Counted from the first letter of the stretch, positions 42,345-55,092 are shown. The stretch is 64,000 nucleotides of DNA from Schizochytrium sp. TIO01 (GCA_004764695.1 SMSO01000032.1:2006001-2070000), one strand, 5' to 3'. The notes: generated by a model not told the origin, from the letters alone. A program made the numbers and translations.

Positions 42345-42640
42345 AAACAAACAAACAAACAAACAAACAAACAAACAAACAAACAAACAAACAAACAAAC
42401 AAACAAACAAACAAACAAACAAACAAACAAACAAACAAACAAACAAACAAACAAACAAACAAACAAACAAACAAACAAACAAACAAACAAACAAACAAAC
42501 AAACAAACAAACAAACAAACAAACAAACAAACAAACAAACAAACAAACAAACAAACAAACAAACAAACAAACAAACAAACAAACAAACAAACAAACAAAC
42601 AAACAAACAAACAAACAAACAAACAATCAAACAAACAAAC
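42345..42640 (+). repeat. (AAAC)n microsatellite, about 74 units
   Basis: The longest simple repeat of the window, with a single CAAT variant unit near 42.625-42.628 kb. Same unit and same strand orientation as the array at 34.39-34.60 kb; the two flank the permease gene and the following island. The 100-200-codon open frames over it on both strands are artefacts. Confidence 0.97.
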
Positions 42641-43440
42641 CACAGTGCTTCCTCTGTACATCACTCAAATGAGAGAAATGGACCAAAGGCTCCGTCTAAG
42701 CACTCATCAACGGCCTCCACTGCCGATAGTCCACCTGAGGCGAACTTTTTCACCGCCGCCTCACGAGCAGTCACTCAGATTCTTCGCCACCCTCATCGAT
42801 CGGCGCTTCTTCGCTGAGCAGTTGATTGGTTCGCCCATTCTTTCATGGACAGGCAGCTCAGCCTTTTTACCTACTACTACCTACTAAGCAAGCAGGTAGT
42901 TTCAAGAAGCTGGGAACGACAATAACACGTGGAACATACAGAACATTCAGAACCTCAAGAGACCAGCACCCCTCTCTCCTCAGAGAACGATTAACACCTA
43001 GTGGGAAAGTATCGATAGGCAGTGTAAGTAAGTATTTAGCTACCCTAGCTGGAGACGCTTGCTTACTCTGAGAGAGAGAGAAAAAGAGCGAAAGAAGAAT
43101 GTAATTGCTCGCAGTGACCACTTCGCGGCGCTTCTTCGCCCACACTGCTTTCCCGATCGATATCTGTAGTTTGTTGAAGGGTTTCGAAGTTTAGTAGATG
43201 AATGACAGCAGGTCGAGCTGCTAGGTATCGCCTAAGTGTGTCTAGCACCTCACTGCTACACAGCAGTAGGTAGGTAGTAGCCACCTAGGAACAGGGTGAG
43301 AACAGAACGAAGGGTGCTGTAGGTAATGCCCACTGTTATCAGCCAGCTAGCGCTTACTATACGAAGTCGCAAGTGAGCATCTTAGAGGCTGAAAGAGTTA
43401 ATAAGATATCGCTAACTAAGGTGGTAGTGCCTCTGGAGGC
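42641..43440. other. Mixed-composition spacer with repeated TACCTACC/TAGGTAGG motifs
   Basis: No supported gene. CTACTACCTACTA near 42.87 kb and CAGTAGGTAGGTAGTAGCC near 43.26 kb are short direct/inverted occurrences of a motif seen at many other sites of the window. Confidence 0.45.
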
Positions 43441-43445
43441 CTCTT

Positions 43446-43528
43446 CATTCATTCATTCGTTCATTCATTCATTCATTCCTTCAAGTTCGTTCTTTCGTTC
43501 GTTCGTTCATTCATGCTAGCTAGCTAGA
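43446..43528 (+). repeat. (ATTC)n / (GTTC)n microsatellite ending in AGCT units
   Basis: CATT/GTTC units in two blocks, followed by GCTAGCTAGCTAG near 43.516 kb. Interrupted and compound. Confidence 0.85.
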
Positions 43529-43764
43529 GATTCGGTCGTTGCTTTGGAGGAGACAGGACAGACTGTCCCACTGCCAATGTCGCTACCCACCCGGCCGATG
43601 CTGCCCAGCTCTGAGGCCCGGCGCAGGCACCAAGAACGGAGCAGACTTCCGCGGGTAGCTAGCTCGAGGTCCACTTGGATCTGAGCTCGCGGCCACTCGG
43701 CTCGAGTCCAACCCCCCTCTGAACCACGCCTGCTTCGGTAGGAACCTCCTCCTCTCCTCTTCTT

Positions 43765-43830
43765 CTTCTCCTTCTTATTGTTCTTGTTGTTCTTGTTGTT
43801 CTTGATGTTCTTGATGTTCTTGTGTCAAAC
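43765..43830 (+). repeat. CTT/GTT-rich repeat run
   Basis: CTTCTT units pass into TTGTTCTTG-type 9-nt units, then TTGATGTTC units. On the minus strand this reads as Arg-Thr-type repeats in one frame, which is a by-product. Confidence 0.75.
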
Positions 43831-44033
43831 TTGAAGTTGGAAAAGACGTGGTAGAGAATTGAGAAAGAAAGAAGGAAAGAAAGAAAGAAGGAGAGGGAAG
43901 GAGGGAGGAGGTGCTGCGCTCGACTTCGAAGCAAGCCCAAACAAGCCGTGGACTGCATTTGTGGACTATCGCATTGGCTCTCTTGCCAGAGTTGAATTCT
44001 TTCGTTCCCGGCTCAGGCCAACGACCTGATTCG

Positions 44034-44120
44034 TGTGATGATGATGATGATGATGCTCATGGAGTTTTCGTTTGACGGAACTCGAAGAGCTGAGACCAGG
44101 CAGGCAGGCAGGCAGGCAGG
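44034..44120 (+). repeat. (GAT)n and (GGCA)n runs
   Basis: A GATGATGAT-type run at 44034-44056 and GGCAGGCAGGCAGGCAGGC at about 44100-44120, with unrelated sequence between. Confidence 0.85.
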
Positions 44121-44335
44121 CGACTTCTTGAGGGTAGGCAGGGAACTAAGTCAACGTTCAAGGTTTCTTAGAAGAGAGGCAGAAAGAAGCATGAGCTCTC
44201 TCTGTGTGTCTGTGTGTCTCGCTCTTTCTTGATTGCTTCATTTTCTCGCGAGCAGTAGTGAAACCATTCATATAGACATGGATGGGAGGGAAATTCATGA
44301 GTCGGTTTCCTGTTTCCAATGCGTCGCAGACGATT

Positions 44336-44396
44336 TTCTTTCTTTCTTTTTTTTTGGTTTGTTTTCTTCTTTCTTTCTTTCTTTCTTTCTTTCGAG
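44336..44396 (+). repeat. (TTTC)n microsatellite
   Basis: TTTC units with a T-run interruption in the first half and a cleaner second half (about 44.369-44.394 kb). Confidence 0.85.
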
Positions 44397-46636
44397 TTTC
44401 TTCACTTCACGGCAGACTGAGCAAAGTCGCCGCTGATTCGAGCTGTGGCCCCTCAGTAGAACTCACACAAGGGGGCTGCACATGCGAAAGCTGCGTGGCA
44501 GAGGCCGCCACTTGAATTGCAGGTGTGTCGTCAGAGGTACACCACCCAATGCCGTATTCCTTTCTTCCCCCCCCACCCCCCTTTTTTCTTTCGTGTATAG
44601 TATTTTTGAAACAAATGGAATGAATTAGTGTAGAGTTAAAGAACTTGAAAAGAGGAATGGCTTCGGGTGAATTTTAAGATGCTTAGTTTCATTTTATAAA
44701 AGTAAAATCAGATGCTGCTATCTACCTATGTAGGTACTACAACGCATTCTTGTTTATGAGCAAACTCTTGCAAAAGCAAGTCGATAAATTTTACTGGAGC
44801 CATCTCAAAAAGGTACAGGCTGAGTTTTTGTCGTTTAAAAAACAAAACAAAACGTGGGTTAAACACTCAAGTCAAAACAATCACTCAATACTATAGTAGA
44901 TATTTAGTTACCATGGATGGTTGTTTTGCAAAGCTACTATTCAAGACACACAAGCTTCACAAAAAGATGATTTTGATTAAATATTAGTGTTATGTTATGT
45001 TATGTTATGTTATTTTTTATTTTTTGAGCGCCTGCACAAAAAGTGGATAAGAGAAGAAGCTTTGCAGGTCAAACAAGCTCTTTGATGAACAACTTGAGAG
45101 GCCACAATGAATTTATTTGTCCCGCATCTTTTTGAAATCTTTCAAGCTGGCTGACGTTGTTGTTTAATATCGTCAGGGTCTCCTTTTCTGGCCTTGGCTT
45201 CAGAACTAGGTAGGTAGAAAGTAATATGAGGAAGATTTAAAAGAGCACGAATATTATTCAATTAAAACCTGTTTTCTAAATAAAGAGATCTCAGTGGACT
45301 CTATTCTAAGCCAAGTGGCCGGTGTGGATTCTTCTGCAATAAATAATAAATACTATTAGGTGGACAAGAACTGCCACTTTTATGTAGATTGCTACTAGTG
45401 CAAACTATACCCACACTTTGCAGAAAACAAATATCATAGAAAGAAATAAAGAAAAAAGACATACAAACCAAACACTCCAGCCTTTTAAATTTAACCTTTG
45501 AAATTTAAACAAAAAACAAAAAACAAAAAACCGTAAATCAAGATTTTCCAATGGAAATAATCTGATTTTTAGTTCCGCGTATATTAGCAGTTGAAAGAAG
45601 AAGAAGATAGACAGACAAACAGGTACATACATAGATAGGTACATAGACTGCATGCCTGCGTGACAGAAAAAGAGTTGACTGCATAGGTGTAGGTAGATTC
45701 ATGGCGAGCAATGCGTCTTATTTGCATCTCCACTATCCAATCACCTCGCTTTTCCGCAGCAAGCTTTGAACAAATCGACAGACTGACTGAGTGACAGGCC
45801 ACTTGTCTACCAGATCGAGTAGGGACCATATAGGAGTTCCACTAGGAGTTTTTTGTTTTGTTTCTTTCTCTCTCTTTGTCCTTCGCTTACCTTGTACAAC
45901 TCTGAAAGGGCCTGAAGGAGGCGCATTCACGTTGCATTGCAAAATTCCGTTGAGTTTTCAAAAGTTGTTCATGCTGGAGATAAAGTCAAACCTCAAAGTC
46001 GAAGTGACTGAAGTAAATAGATGCCGCCTCAAACCACAAGAAGGGCCCATTACTTAACGGGGCACACGTCGTTCACAGCAAAGCCACCCGTTCAAGATGA
46101 ACTGAAGTCAATTAATTGATTAATTATGCTTCTTCGAAGGGTCCTCTGAGTCGAACCTGTTCCTGCTCCTTCAAGTTGTTCCTCCTCGCTCAGCGCATGA
46201 ATAAAGCGTCAACTCGGCTCGGCTCATGCAAGCAATCCAAGCAATCCACGCTCCAAATTCAACTCGTTGACAGCTCAGCCCTTACGTGCAGATCAGATTA
46301 AACAAAGGCCCGTTGCTCATCATCTGCTGCACGCTTTGCGGGTTTTTCGCCGCGGTGAGGGTTTCTGCCTCTGCGCAATTCCCTCACTCAGCAGCCAAGC
46401 ACGTCAGGAAGAGGATCTATCCTTCTTCTGCTCTGCTCTAGGAGGAAGCGGCGTTCATCATTCGGGATGCAGAGAAGACAGAAGAGCGTGGCGCAAGCGA
46501 GTGAGCGGGCGAGCGAGCGAGCAAGCGAGCAAGCAAGCAAGCCACATCAGAAAGCGAGACCAGGAGCGCGAAATTCTCGAGGTAGGTAGATACGTGGATG
46601 ACGCCCATGCTCAAGCTCGCGCTTGAACCTCAAAGT
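44397..46636. other. Spacer with minor repeats, no supported gene
   Basis: Contains a C-run near 44.565-44.582 kb, a (TTATG)n run at about 44.99-45.01 kb and an ACAAAAA-type run at about 45.51-45.53 kb. A mixed GCGA/GCAA run lies at about 46.50-46.54 kb. A GC-richer part begins near 46.1 kb. Open frames of 80-120 codons on both strands are not convincing. Confidence 0.45.
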
Positions 46637-46766
46637 ATTTATTCATTCATTCATTCACCATTCATTCATTCATTCATTCATTCACCAAAGTATTCATTCA
46701 TTCATTTATTCATTCATTCATTTATTTATTCATTCATTCACCAAAGTATTCATTCATTCATTCGCT
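46637..46766 (+). repeat. (ATTC)n microsatellite with CACCAAAGT interruptions
   Basis: Three or four blocks of CATT/TTCA units are separated by ACCA or ACCAAAGT, and the interruption ACCAAAGTATTC occurs twice. So a larger unit (microsatellite block plus interruption) has itself been duplicated. Confidence 0.85.
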
Positions 46767-47504
46767 CAACTGACTATCTTCCCAGGCAGGCAGGTAACTA
46801 ACTTATTAACCCTGCGGACGTACTCATTCGCTTCTTGCTGCCCTGTACGGAGAGAGAACTCGCGAGAAGAAGTTCTCACGCGCGACGCGTTTATTAAGTG
46901 ATGATGACCTCGAAGTCGAAGGGCGCTCTGCTTCAAGGGTAGCTTAGCCCTTCTTAGGACCGCTCGCTATACAGGTAACACTAGCACTACCTCCTCCGGA
47001 CTAAGGAGTTGTGTCGTTGTTGTCTCTCCGTCTGACTCAGTCACAAACTGACTAACAGGCTACTCACCACGGACAGTTGCAGAGGAACATGCATGTTCTT
47101 CTTGTTGAGCTTGGCGCCTGGACTATATATAACACGTCGCATCGCCGTGCGATGAGCCTGGCCTCATCTGCCGTGCATGCGTTCTCTCGTTCTCTCGATT
47201 ATGAGGGGAACGGAACTTCGTTTCTGTGATTGCGGCCTGAAAAAGAAGTGCATATAGCCAATTACAAGGAACCAAGACGACCGGTATTTCACTACATCCC
47301 GAGAAACATTTAAAAGGGAGACTTAACAGGCATCCTAGGGGAATCAATAGAAACCTGATATTCTCATCTCTCAGCGAGTAGGATTTACCTATGAAAAGCT
47401 GGAATAACGAGAATGACAGGCACCCGTGCATTCTTAGCGAACCTGCGCCCAAGCATGAGACACGTAGCATTTGATATGTGATGTATATATATGTAGATAG
47501 ATAG

Positions 47505-47505
<1 letters not shown>
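46767..47505. other. GC-richer spacer, no supported gene
   Basis: Several strong GC patches around 46.85-47.17 kb with CGCG motifs. No protein-coding evidence. Confidence 0.45.
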
Positions 47506-47535
<30 letters not shown>

Positions 47536-47698
47536 TGTATGTATGTATGTATGTATGTATGTATGTATGTATGTATGTATGTATGTATGTATGTATGTAT
47601 GTATGTATGTATGTATGTATGTATGTATGTATGTATGTATGTATGTATGTATGTATGTATGTATGTATGTATGTATGTATAGATAGATAGATAGATAT
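47506..47698 (+). repeat. (ATGT)n microsatellite flanked by ATAG units
   Basis: About 43 ATGT units, with ATAG units on both sides (47.49-47.50 and 47.68-47.70 kb), then three ATATGTTG octamers. The symmetrical flanks suggest growth from a compound array. Confidence 0.95.
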
Positions 47699-47981
47699 GT
47701 TGATATGTTGATATGTTGACATATAGAGAGACTGAGAGATAAAGACGAGGGGGGCTTGAGTTAGCTGTATACACGAGCGATTGGGTCTCAAGCTTCACGC
47801 AAGATTGGTGTTTCACTTTTAGGCTTGACTCGAAACTACTCGCCTGCAGTCAGTATCAAGCCGATGTAAGAGAAGAAGTTCATGTATATTCTCTGGTAGA
47901 AACAGCAACCGTATGTTCTTTCTTCGTGAATCCAATTTCTTCACTTATTCTTATTAATGGCACTCCCTTATGAGAGTCATA

Positions 47982-48740
47982 CTACGCGGAAGAAAGAAAG
48001 CAAATAAGCAAGGACATACTAAAATGCCAACCATATGTGATACTTAAAGAGAATGGGAAGCACCACTTGCATGGAGATACCAATGTTTTGCCTTCTGGAA
48101 AGTTGCAAACAATCAGTTGCGAATGAGTCCATACTTTATTTTTGCCAAACTGAATCCCAACTCTTGTTGCTGTGAATAGAGACTTGTCATACATAAGCGC
48201 TTCCCCACCTTCATACATGCCACGCACTCGACATTTAAACTAAGAGATGAACCCCGCATTTCAATGGTCGTGTCGGCTAAATCTGGGCGAGATCCGCTTG
48301 GAACTTTTCAGTTAACCTGTTGCACGACTGAAGTCCCAAAATTGTGGAAGTCGATCGTCGAACTATAGAGTAGATGTCAGGAACCCAAGCCACGCTTCAA
48401 GGCACCCAATGAATAAACAACACGTGAACTACAACATATGCCAGTGGCTGAGATTTTCCAATCAACAACTGAAGCAACAAGTATCACAGATCACCAGTGA
48501 GTTTACCTAAATGCTGGTCTTGATCGAAGTTATACTAATTTAACCTGTGGCATTATAGCATATAAAAACAAAACCCAAATTGCCTTGCGAAAACTCGCAG
48601 ACAATGATGTGCACTAACTTTCTTAAATACATCGCTTAACAACCTGAAATAGTTAGCTTTCAAGATAATGGGCACCTACGGTAGTACTACTTTTATTTCT
48701 CATTTAGTACTAAGTACAACAATCAACAATTAGCGTTCAA
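47982..48740 (-). pseudogene. Possible decayed coding remnant, unrecognised
   Basis: A minus frame at 48227-47982 reads RGMYEGGEALMYDKSLFTAT and GIQFGKNKVWTHSQLIVCNF followed by PEGKTLVSP, which looks more like protein than chance. Upstream pieces in other frames (for example NRLTEKFQADLAQI, YNFDQDQHLGKLTGD) are broken by several stops. No family is recognised and the case rests on amino-acid texture only. Confidence 0.22.
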
Positions 48741-49158
48741 ACCTAGATACACCATTCTTCCTTTAATCAAAACTACATCGGACGATAGTTAAGAAAGTTT
48801 TGTTCCACTAAAAAAACTTTAAACGTGGAAAATGCATTTTGCCTATCTCTTAAATTAAAATTATTATAGTATAATTAAGTAAAAAACAGGTTTCTGTATT
48901 TTATTTTACTTTTTTTTTTAAAATTAAAATATAAAATATAAATATACGAGAGGAACGAAATAATTTTTATTTGCTCTGCTCAGAAAAAAAAAAAAAAAAA
49001 AGGAATGGAACACAGGCAAGTGCTTCAATCTCAGCCAGATTATCCAACAAAAGAAGCACACTATCGCTACATTTTAGAGGCCAGCCAGCTCGTTGGCTCT
49101 AATCCAGGACCAGTGACGATCATTGAACGCCCCCGCTTTCAACCAATACCTCCTAGCG

Positions 49159-49160
<2 letters not shown>
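48741..49160. other. AT-rich spacer with A-run
   Basis: AT-rich, with an 18-nt A run at about 48.984-49.002 kb. No gene. Confidence 0.45.

Positions 49161-49248
<88 letters not shown>
49161..49248 (+). repeat. (CAAT)n microsatellite, 22 units
   Basis: Essentially perfect array. The serine-asparagine-glutamine-isoleucine repeat peptide read over it is a by-product of the 4-nt unit. Confidence 0.95.
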
Positions 49249-49249
<1 letters not shown>

Positions 49250-49871
49250 CCTTGCCCCTCCAAAATGATTCGCGCTAGCCTCGCGCCCCGAATGCTCTCC
49301 TTTTTTACTACAAACTACTAATAAGCTTTCGTTTAATTTTAAAAAAAATACGCTTATTTCCTTCTTTCAATTCCCAAACACTAACTCCCTGCTACAGAGT
49401 TAAGATGCACTGCTGTCAATGCTGTCGCTCCTTCCCTGCTGCTACGCTGCCTGTTTCAAGCTGCCAGCAAGGCCATACAGGCTCCGCGAGAGGGGGCTTT
49501 GCTGCTCCCCAGAGAGTCCCTGGCGGTTTGTTTTCGTAATGCCAAACGGTATTCGCATTTCACGTTTCGAGGCTGACGCCGTCTGTGAAAAGCAGGCCAC
49601 TTCCTTGCTACAGCTGCGCTCTCTCTGAGAAATCCTGACGCTTTTTTTTTCTTTCTTTCTGAGTCTCTGTGGGTTGCCGCGAGGCTGCTTTCCAGACCGA
49701 TTCAGCACCAGCTTCCGTTTCCGACTATGGAGGTATAGCTGGCGATAGCTGACTCCTAGGCGCCTGCGAGATAGAACAACGAAGGAAAGACGGATCTCTG
49801 GAGTGACCGACATAGTGTGATCTACAAATTTGTAACTAAAAAGGAATTTGAAAAGGTTTGTGATCCTTTTC

Positions 49872-49926
49872 TCTTTCTCTTCTCTTCTTTTCTTTTCTTT
49901 TCTTTTCTTTTCTTTTCTTTTCTTTC
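49872..49926 (+). repeat. (TTTTC)n pentanucleotide run
   Basis: About nine TTTTC units preceded by TCTTC variants; pyrimidine strand is plus. One of the few arrays with a unit other than 4 nt. Confidence 0.9.
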
Positions 49927-51180
49927 TTGTTTTAAAGTAAAACATCTCCTTTTCAAAATTGGCAGCATTTGGTCACTATTTAATTTTAATAGAAAAAACT
50001 ATTTGAGCCTTGCTTGGTCTGAGGCGCTTGCAGAGTTGTCGAGGCAAAAGAATGATCAACCAAAAGAATAAGAATCTCTTCAGATTGGTGACGAGGTTGA
50101 GAATTGTTGGCCGTGGTATTTTGATGAGGTCCTGCTGCACACCCTGCCAATCCTTGATAGAACCTGCTGTGGAGCAGGTTTGGATTAAACCCCCCGCACT
50201 CAAGTGCTGGGTTAGATTGGCAAACGAAAAAAGATAAGCTTCATTTGCATTTGATGGTTTTGGTTTCTTCTTCTATGGGCCTTAGTTTTATTTATCAAAA
50301 AAGGATTTCATTTTGCAGTTAAAAAAACTAAGATTAAATTTGGGAGTAATAATAACTTGACCGTACTAAAATCAAATTTGAAAGAATACTTATTTATTTT
50401 ACATAAATAAATAAAATACACCCTTCTGTTTAAAATGCTTTCTTTTTCTTTTTCTTTTTTCGCAGAAACAATAAAATACAGCGGCGAATTGAGATGAAAG
50501 CGGAACGGTTTGAAAAGATAAATCGGATCCAGTTGCCACTCAGACCGCCCACAAATAAAGAAATGAGAAAGAAAAGTAGAGTTTATGATAGAACCCATTA
50601 CGAGTGCATAACATAAGTAGCAGCTAAGGCTCTTAGTCATGTCCTTGGGGAAACTCCTATTTTCTTTCTCTCCTTTCTTGCCGAGGTATAAAATATAAAA
50701 TTGAAAGCTCACAAACAAAGAGCTAAAAAGCGTTAAAAACCAGTATACCTAAAATTGAATGGTGGCAGAAACATTGAGGCCTCTTTGCTCTTTCGATTGA
50801 ACACTTCGCAACCACCTTAAAACAAAGCCTTCAGGTTTTCTCGTTTCTCTCTCCCCCACTCTTTAGTTATTGCAATACGAAAGTACCTACTTACTAGTTG
50901 TCTGCGCAATTCTCAAGACATTGAGAGTCACCCATTATGGTGCGCAGTTTCTCGAATTGGGCATACTTTTTAAATCTAGTGCTCCGCAATACTTCTATCA
51001 CAAGTAATAGGTGTTCGCATTACTCTTCTGACCGCATGGAGGGGAACAAAGAACCCTAAAGCACTCACTGTACAATTCTTTTTCTTTTTCTTTTTCTTCT
51101 CCTTCAAGTTCTATAATCTATTGGAAGTAAAACAGAAAAAGAACAAATGTTCAAGTTCTTTTCCGATTCGGTGGTCTGTA
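49927..51180. other. AT-rich spacer, no supported gene
   Basis: Short CTTTTT runs at 50.44-50.46 and 51.08-51.10 kb. Open frames up to 136 codons on the minus strand are low-complexity and unconvincing. Confidence 0.45.
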
Positions 51181-53249
51181 TTCATTTACTCTTTTAGCGG
51201 CTCATACACAGGTCAAGCGCCGAACGATCGATTTGGTCGGTGTTTGATGTGCATTCGCATTCAGGGAGGGCTATCACCACTGTAGATCGATTGGTCAACC
51301 GATGGATGGATTCATTCAGATGGCGATCTGCCACTCGGTATTGTCCACAAACACTCAGGAGAAGCAGAAGCTCTTGGCTTAGCTGGGAGTAGTCAGCAGA
51401 CAGGTGTTACTTTTGCCTCTGTTTCAGGCCACCGAAGGGGCACCATGAGCGCCGCTTCCTGGCCATGGACAACAGAGAGCAAATCTCGTTTCTGCAGTGC
51501 AGTGAATGAATCTTCAGGACTTAGTCACCTGGCTGAGTGAGCGAGTGAGCGAGCGGGTGGGTGGGTGGGTGTGTGGGTGTGTGGAGTGAGCAGGGTTCCC
51601 GATCCCTTTTTCGAGGCGCTTTTTCCGTATCGTCGCCGCCGTCTTTGTTGATTGAATTGGAATGTAATTACTTAAGCACATTTGCCGATGGTGAAGTTGA
51701 TTCGCCTGTTGGATATTCGACTGGGTAGGTATTTGGAAATGGATAATCTCCATAACGACGCCCTGAAGAATTGAATAAGTGCCACGAAGTACTCTCAGAG
51801 CCGTCTGTGGGGAGGCGGTCCGACTGCTAGTATTATCCTTAAACTTCTGCGATCGTCCTTCAAAGCCTCCGGGTTCCTGATGCTGGGTTCCTACCATCAT
51901 TTTCATTGCCGTCATCAGCGCCATCGTTACCGAAGTAGAGCAGAGTAGGTGATATGCGTCAGCATCATGGCAGCACCTGGTAAATTCAACACCGTGATGA
52001 TCACTCTAAAGCAGCAGTTTGTGCTTGCAAGGCTGCCGTCGCCATGTACGAGCCGGTACGATGTAGCAATGAAGCATCCAAGCACATTTGAACCCAAAGG
52101 GAGCCGAAGTTCGACAAGAGATGAATCAGCGAATGAATGAATGCACAAACTGTCGCCAGGTATGCTGAAGAGTGGATGGTTGTGCTGAAGTCGATTGTGG
52201 AGCAAGCCTTGGAGGGCCACTGCGCAAGTCCACACGGATGCCTTGAATGTCTTGTCCTGCCAAGACACTGTTGTGAACGTAGGTCTCACAGCCTTAGGTA
52301 ATGTCCGCCAGGTTGTTCTCGTCTTGGTGCCAAGAGATTTATTATTTATCCAGCACTTCACCGTGGTCGCTGGCCAGCAGGCTCTGGACTTCCTCGGCAT
52401 CACAGCCTGGAAACCCGAGGTCTTCTTGTGAGTCAGCGCAAGTATCGAAGCGCAAGGGCTTCAGTTCTCTCTTTGACACCCGTGCAGCCCGTCCGAAGCT
52501 CGAGCTGACGACTATTCTGATTTGAATTTCCAGCCAGCTCCATTCCATTTCTTTGTTGTTCATTTGTGCGCTTCGACACGTCTGCACGAGCTGCTGGTGC
52601 TAGTGCTGGTGCTGGGCTCGCTCTGGTGGTGGGTTCAGGGCCTAGGGCTGCGACAACGGCTCACTGGCCATGGATGCCATTGACTCTGAATCCGGGGACC
52701 GCCATGCACCAACCTAGCGAGCCAGGTGCCTTGGCATTACTTTGCCTTCTGGCCCTGGCAGTTCATGATGCGAGCTGAGACAAGCAGAGAACTGACTTGA
52801 GGGGTTTGTTTCTGCTGCCGATGAGTTTCCGTTTGCTCGCTGCCTCGCCACGTCCTTATGCAGGACAGTTCCTCGCCGCGCTGAGACCTGGAGGGCGTTC
52901 TCCAGGCGTTTTGAAGGAATGAATGCATTCCATGGCGAGGAAGAACTTGAACAAGATGAATTTGAACTCTTGCTTTAGAAGGTCCCGAATATGGCGAGAA
53001 CCAATCATGGCTGGCTTACAGAGCAAGCACGCCCCTTGCCCTTCAGTTGCACGCCCCGCCAGTCGATCATCACGCTCGTGCGAGTTTCCCGTTTGCGGTC
53101 ACATCCTTCGAATATCTAGGCGCCCGAAACATGCCCTGTGTAAAGCATGAGCGCTGCCTAGATCGCCAAAGTACGTTTGGAACAGCTGAAAAGGACATTC
53201 CTTCATTTGCCCACAGTCCTTTCCACGATTCAGATCACTATATGACACC

Positions 53250-53250
<1 letters not shown>
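51181..53250. other. GC-richer 2-kb island, possibly with a coding relic
   Basis: The longest GC-rich block. A GTGG/GTGA-rich run lies at 51.54-51.58 kb. Around 52.2-52.5 kb the plus strand gives a hydrophobic-looking frame (VLSCQDTVVNVGLTALGNV), while the minus strand gives broken strings such as EDLGFPGCDAEEVQSLLASD and ENNLADI. The latter texture suggests that an old minus-strand gene may have existed, but stops interrupt it and I do not recognise it. Confidence 0.3.
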
Positions 53251-53287
<37 letters not shown>

Positions 53288-53297
53288 TAGTAGTAGT
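53251..53297 (+). repeat. (GTA)n trinucleotide run
   Basis: About 15 GTA units with a single GTG variant. Confidence 0.95.
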
Positions 53298-55088
53298 CTA
53301 CTACGCAGTAATTAGTATTATATATATATAATTCACAGTAAGATACATGGATTGTTAGGATAAATCTTTCTGAGACAAAGTTCTACTGTTTTCTATCTGA
53401 AGGGCTCTAGTGGTGCTTTAGGTATTTTTGACGGGTATGAAAAGAAGGTCGATGCCCCATACCTAGGCATTTTGCAATGAGGAAGTTGCCACAGCTGCAA
53501 GCGTGCCGGGAAGAAGTGAAGACAACAGAAAGCAAGCAGCACTTTGAGTTAGTAACGAAGGCGAGTGGAGGAATAAATAACCTCCATGATCCTTTGAAAT
53601 CAGCGGAGAGAGCACAGCACTACGACACGAGGAGATCTATCTGTCTCGGTAAGCTACGGCAAGGGCCCGAGCATTTTCCTTTTTTATTTGCCACTTCTCG
53701 TTAATGGGGCTACAGGTGAAGCAGTACCTTCTCCAGTCAAACAGGAATAAATATTTAAAATGAAAACAGTTTGGTGTAGTTCTCTACAAATAAAATTACG
53801 AAATCGCGAATGAACTTCTGTAATCCCTGTGCTTCGGCGTTAGCTTAGTGGGTTGATCAGTGCCTGCCCCAAGACCACCTGCACAATGGTTGGCTATGCA
53901 CGTTTTTTCATTTTGAAACGCATAAGTTTAGTGAAAAATCATTCAAGATGTTGAGCCGATTGCAATCACAGCTGTGCCAAAATGTAACTTCAATCACTTG
54001 GTCAGGATGGTCAGTCGGATGTCTGGTCGGAAAGGTAAGGTCGTCGACTTTTAGGTTCTTGGTTAGAATGAATACTTCAAGGGCAAGCCATGATGTAGGA
54101 ATTTAGGGTAGAGACCTAAAACATTCCTCGTATGTGGAATTTCCAAACCCTTTTAGCAGCGTCATAGTAGGTATTATGTTTCGATACAAATCTACTTGCC
54201 ATAGTGTTTTTCGTTCGCTTTGATTTATTTTGCTTTTTACATTGTCATTTGGGAAACACCAATATGCGCAGGTCTGATCTAGCAAGCAAGATATTAATGA
54301 TTCGATAGTTTGTGAGCCTTCCCACTCCTTTCATTATAAAAACTAAGTTCGTATTTACAGTTCTTTATTATCGTTTGTCTTTTTTTTTTTCTTTCTTTCC
54401 ATAGATATACAAGGTCCTGATTCTTGAACTCAAAGAAGAAGCCCCCAGGCTGACTGACCATCGTGATCCCTTCAGGAAGAAACATTTTTTTAGAGCGCAA
54501 AAACAGCGTTTCTAAGGCGCCATTATCGAGGAAGCCAACCAACCAAGTCAGTCATTCAAACTATTTAGGTAGTGAAAGAAAAGTGTTCTTCATGGCCCTT
54601 TACATTACATTTCTCCAGTTTTAAGGCAGAGATTCAAAGGACATGATCGCTGCAGAGTAATCGACGATTCGGCCGCGAATTCTTTCGTCTCGCTAAATTA
54701 CTCACAGTACCTACGCGGCATCGAATTTTTGTTGTGAAAGAAAAGAAGAAGAAGAAGAAGATAAAGAAGAAGAAAAGTGTCCTTGTGTTTTTTTCTTCTT
54801 CTTTCACACCAAAAGAGAACTGAGCTTTTCTTCCTTTTTTTCTTTTTCTTTTTTTCTCTTTTTTAAACTAATTAAAACCTTCTCAAACACTAAGAAAAGC
54901 AATAAATAAATAATAGAATCACTCTAATTATGCAGCTAGATCAGGAAGCTTTGCTTTCTTTGGCCACCATCGCGTAATGCACGAGGGAAAGGCATGAGAG
55001 AACTAGCTTCTATCTCATGTTTTATCAGCATTTACTACTCCTCAGTCGCAAATCACGACAATGTAACAATATTTTATAACTGTATAAG

Positions 55089-55090
<2 letters not shown>
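53298..55090. other. Spacer, no supported gene
   Basis: Includes a purine/pyrimidine mirror at 54.74-54.81 kb (GAA-rich run followed by CTTCTTCTTTCACAC) that can pair with the preceding GTGAAAGAA part. A tRNA A-box-like string lies near 53.843 kb and is discussed among the rejected items. AT-rich elsewhere. Confidence 0.45.

Positions 55091-55092
<2 letters not shown>

Noticed and set aside
46146-46165. B-box-like GGTTCGACTC on the minus strand
   Set aside because: No pairing T-stem and no A-box at the right distance.
47123-47816. Long THTYIHTY-type open frames on the minus strand
   Set aside because: Direct product of the ATGT array.
53838-53905. tRNA-like string (TAGCTTAGTGGG, A-box match) on the plus strand
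   Set aside because: The expected B-box position reads GGTTGGCTATG and no consistent cloverleaf stems form; at most a decayed tRNA or SINE head.
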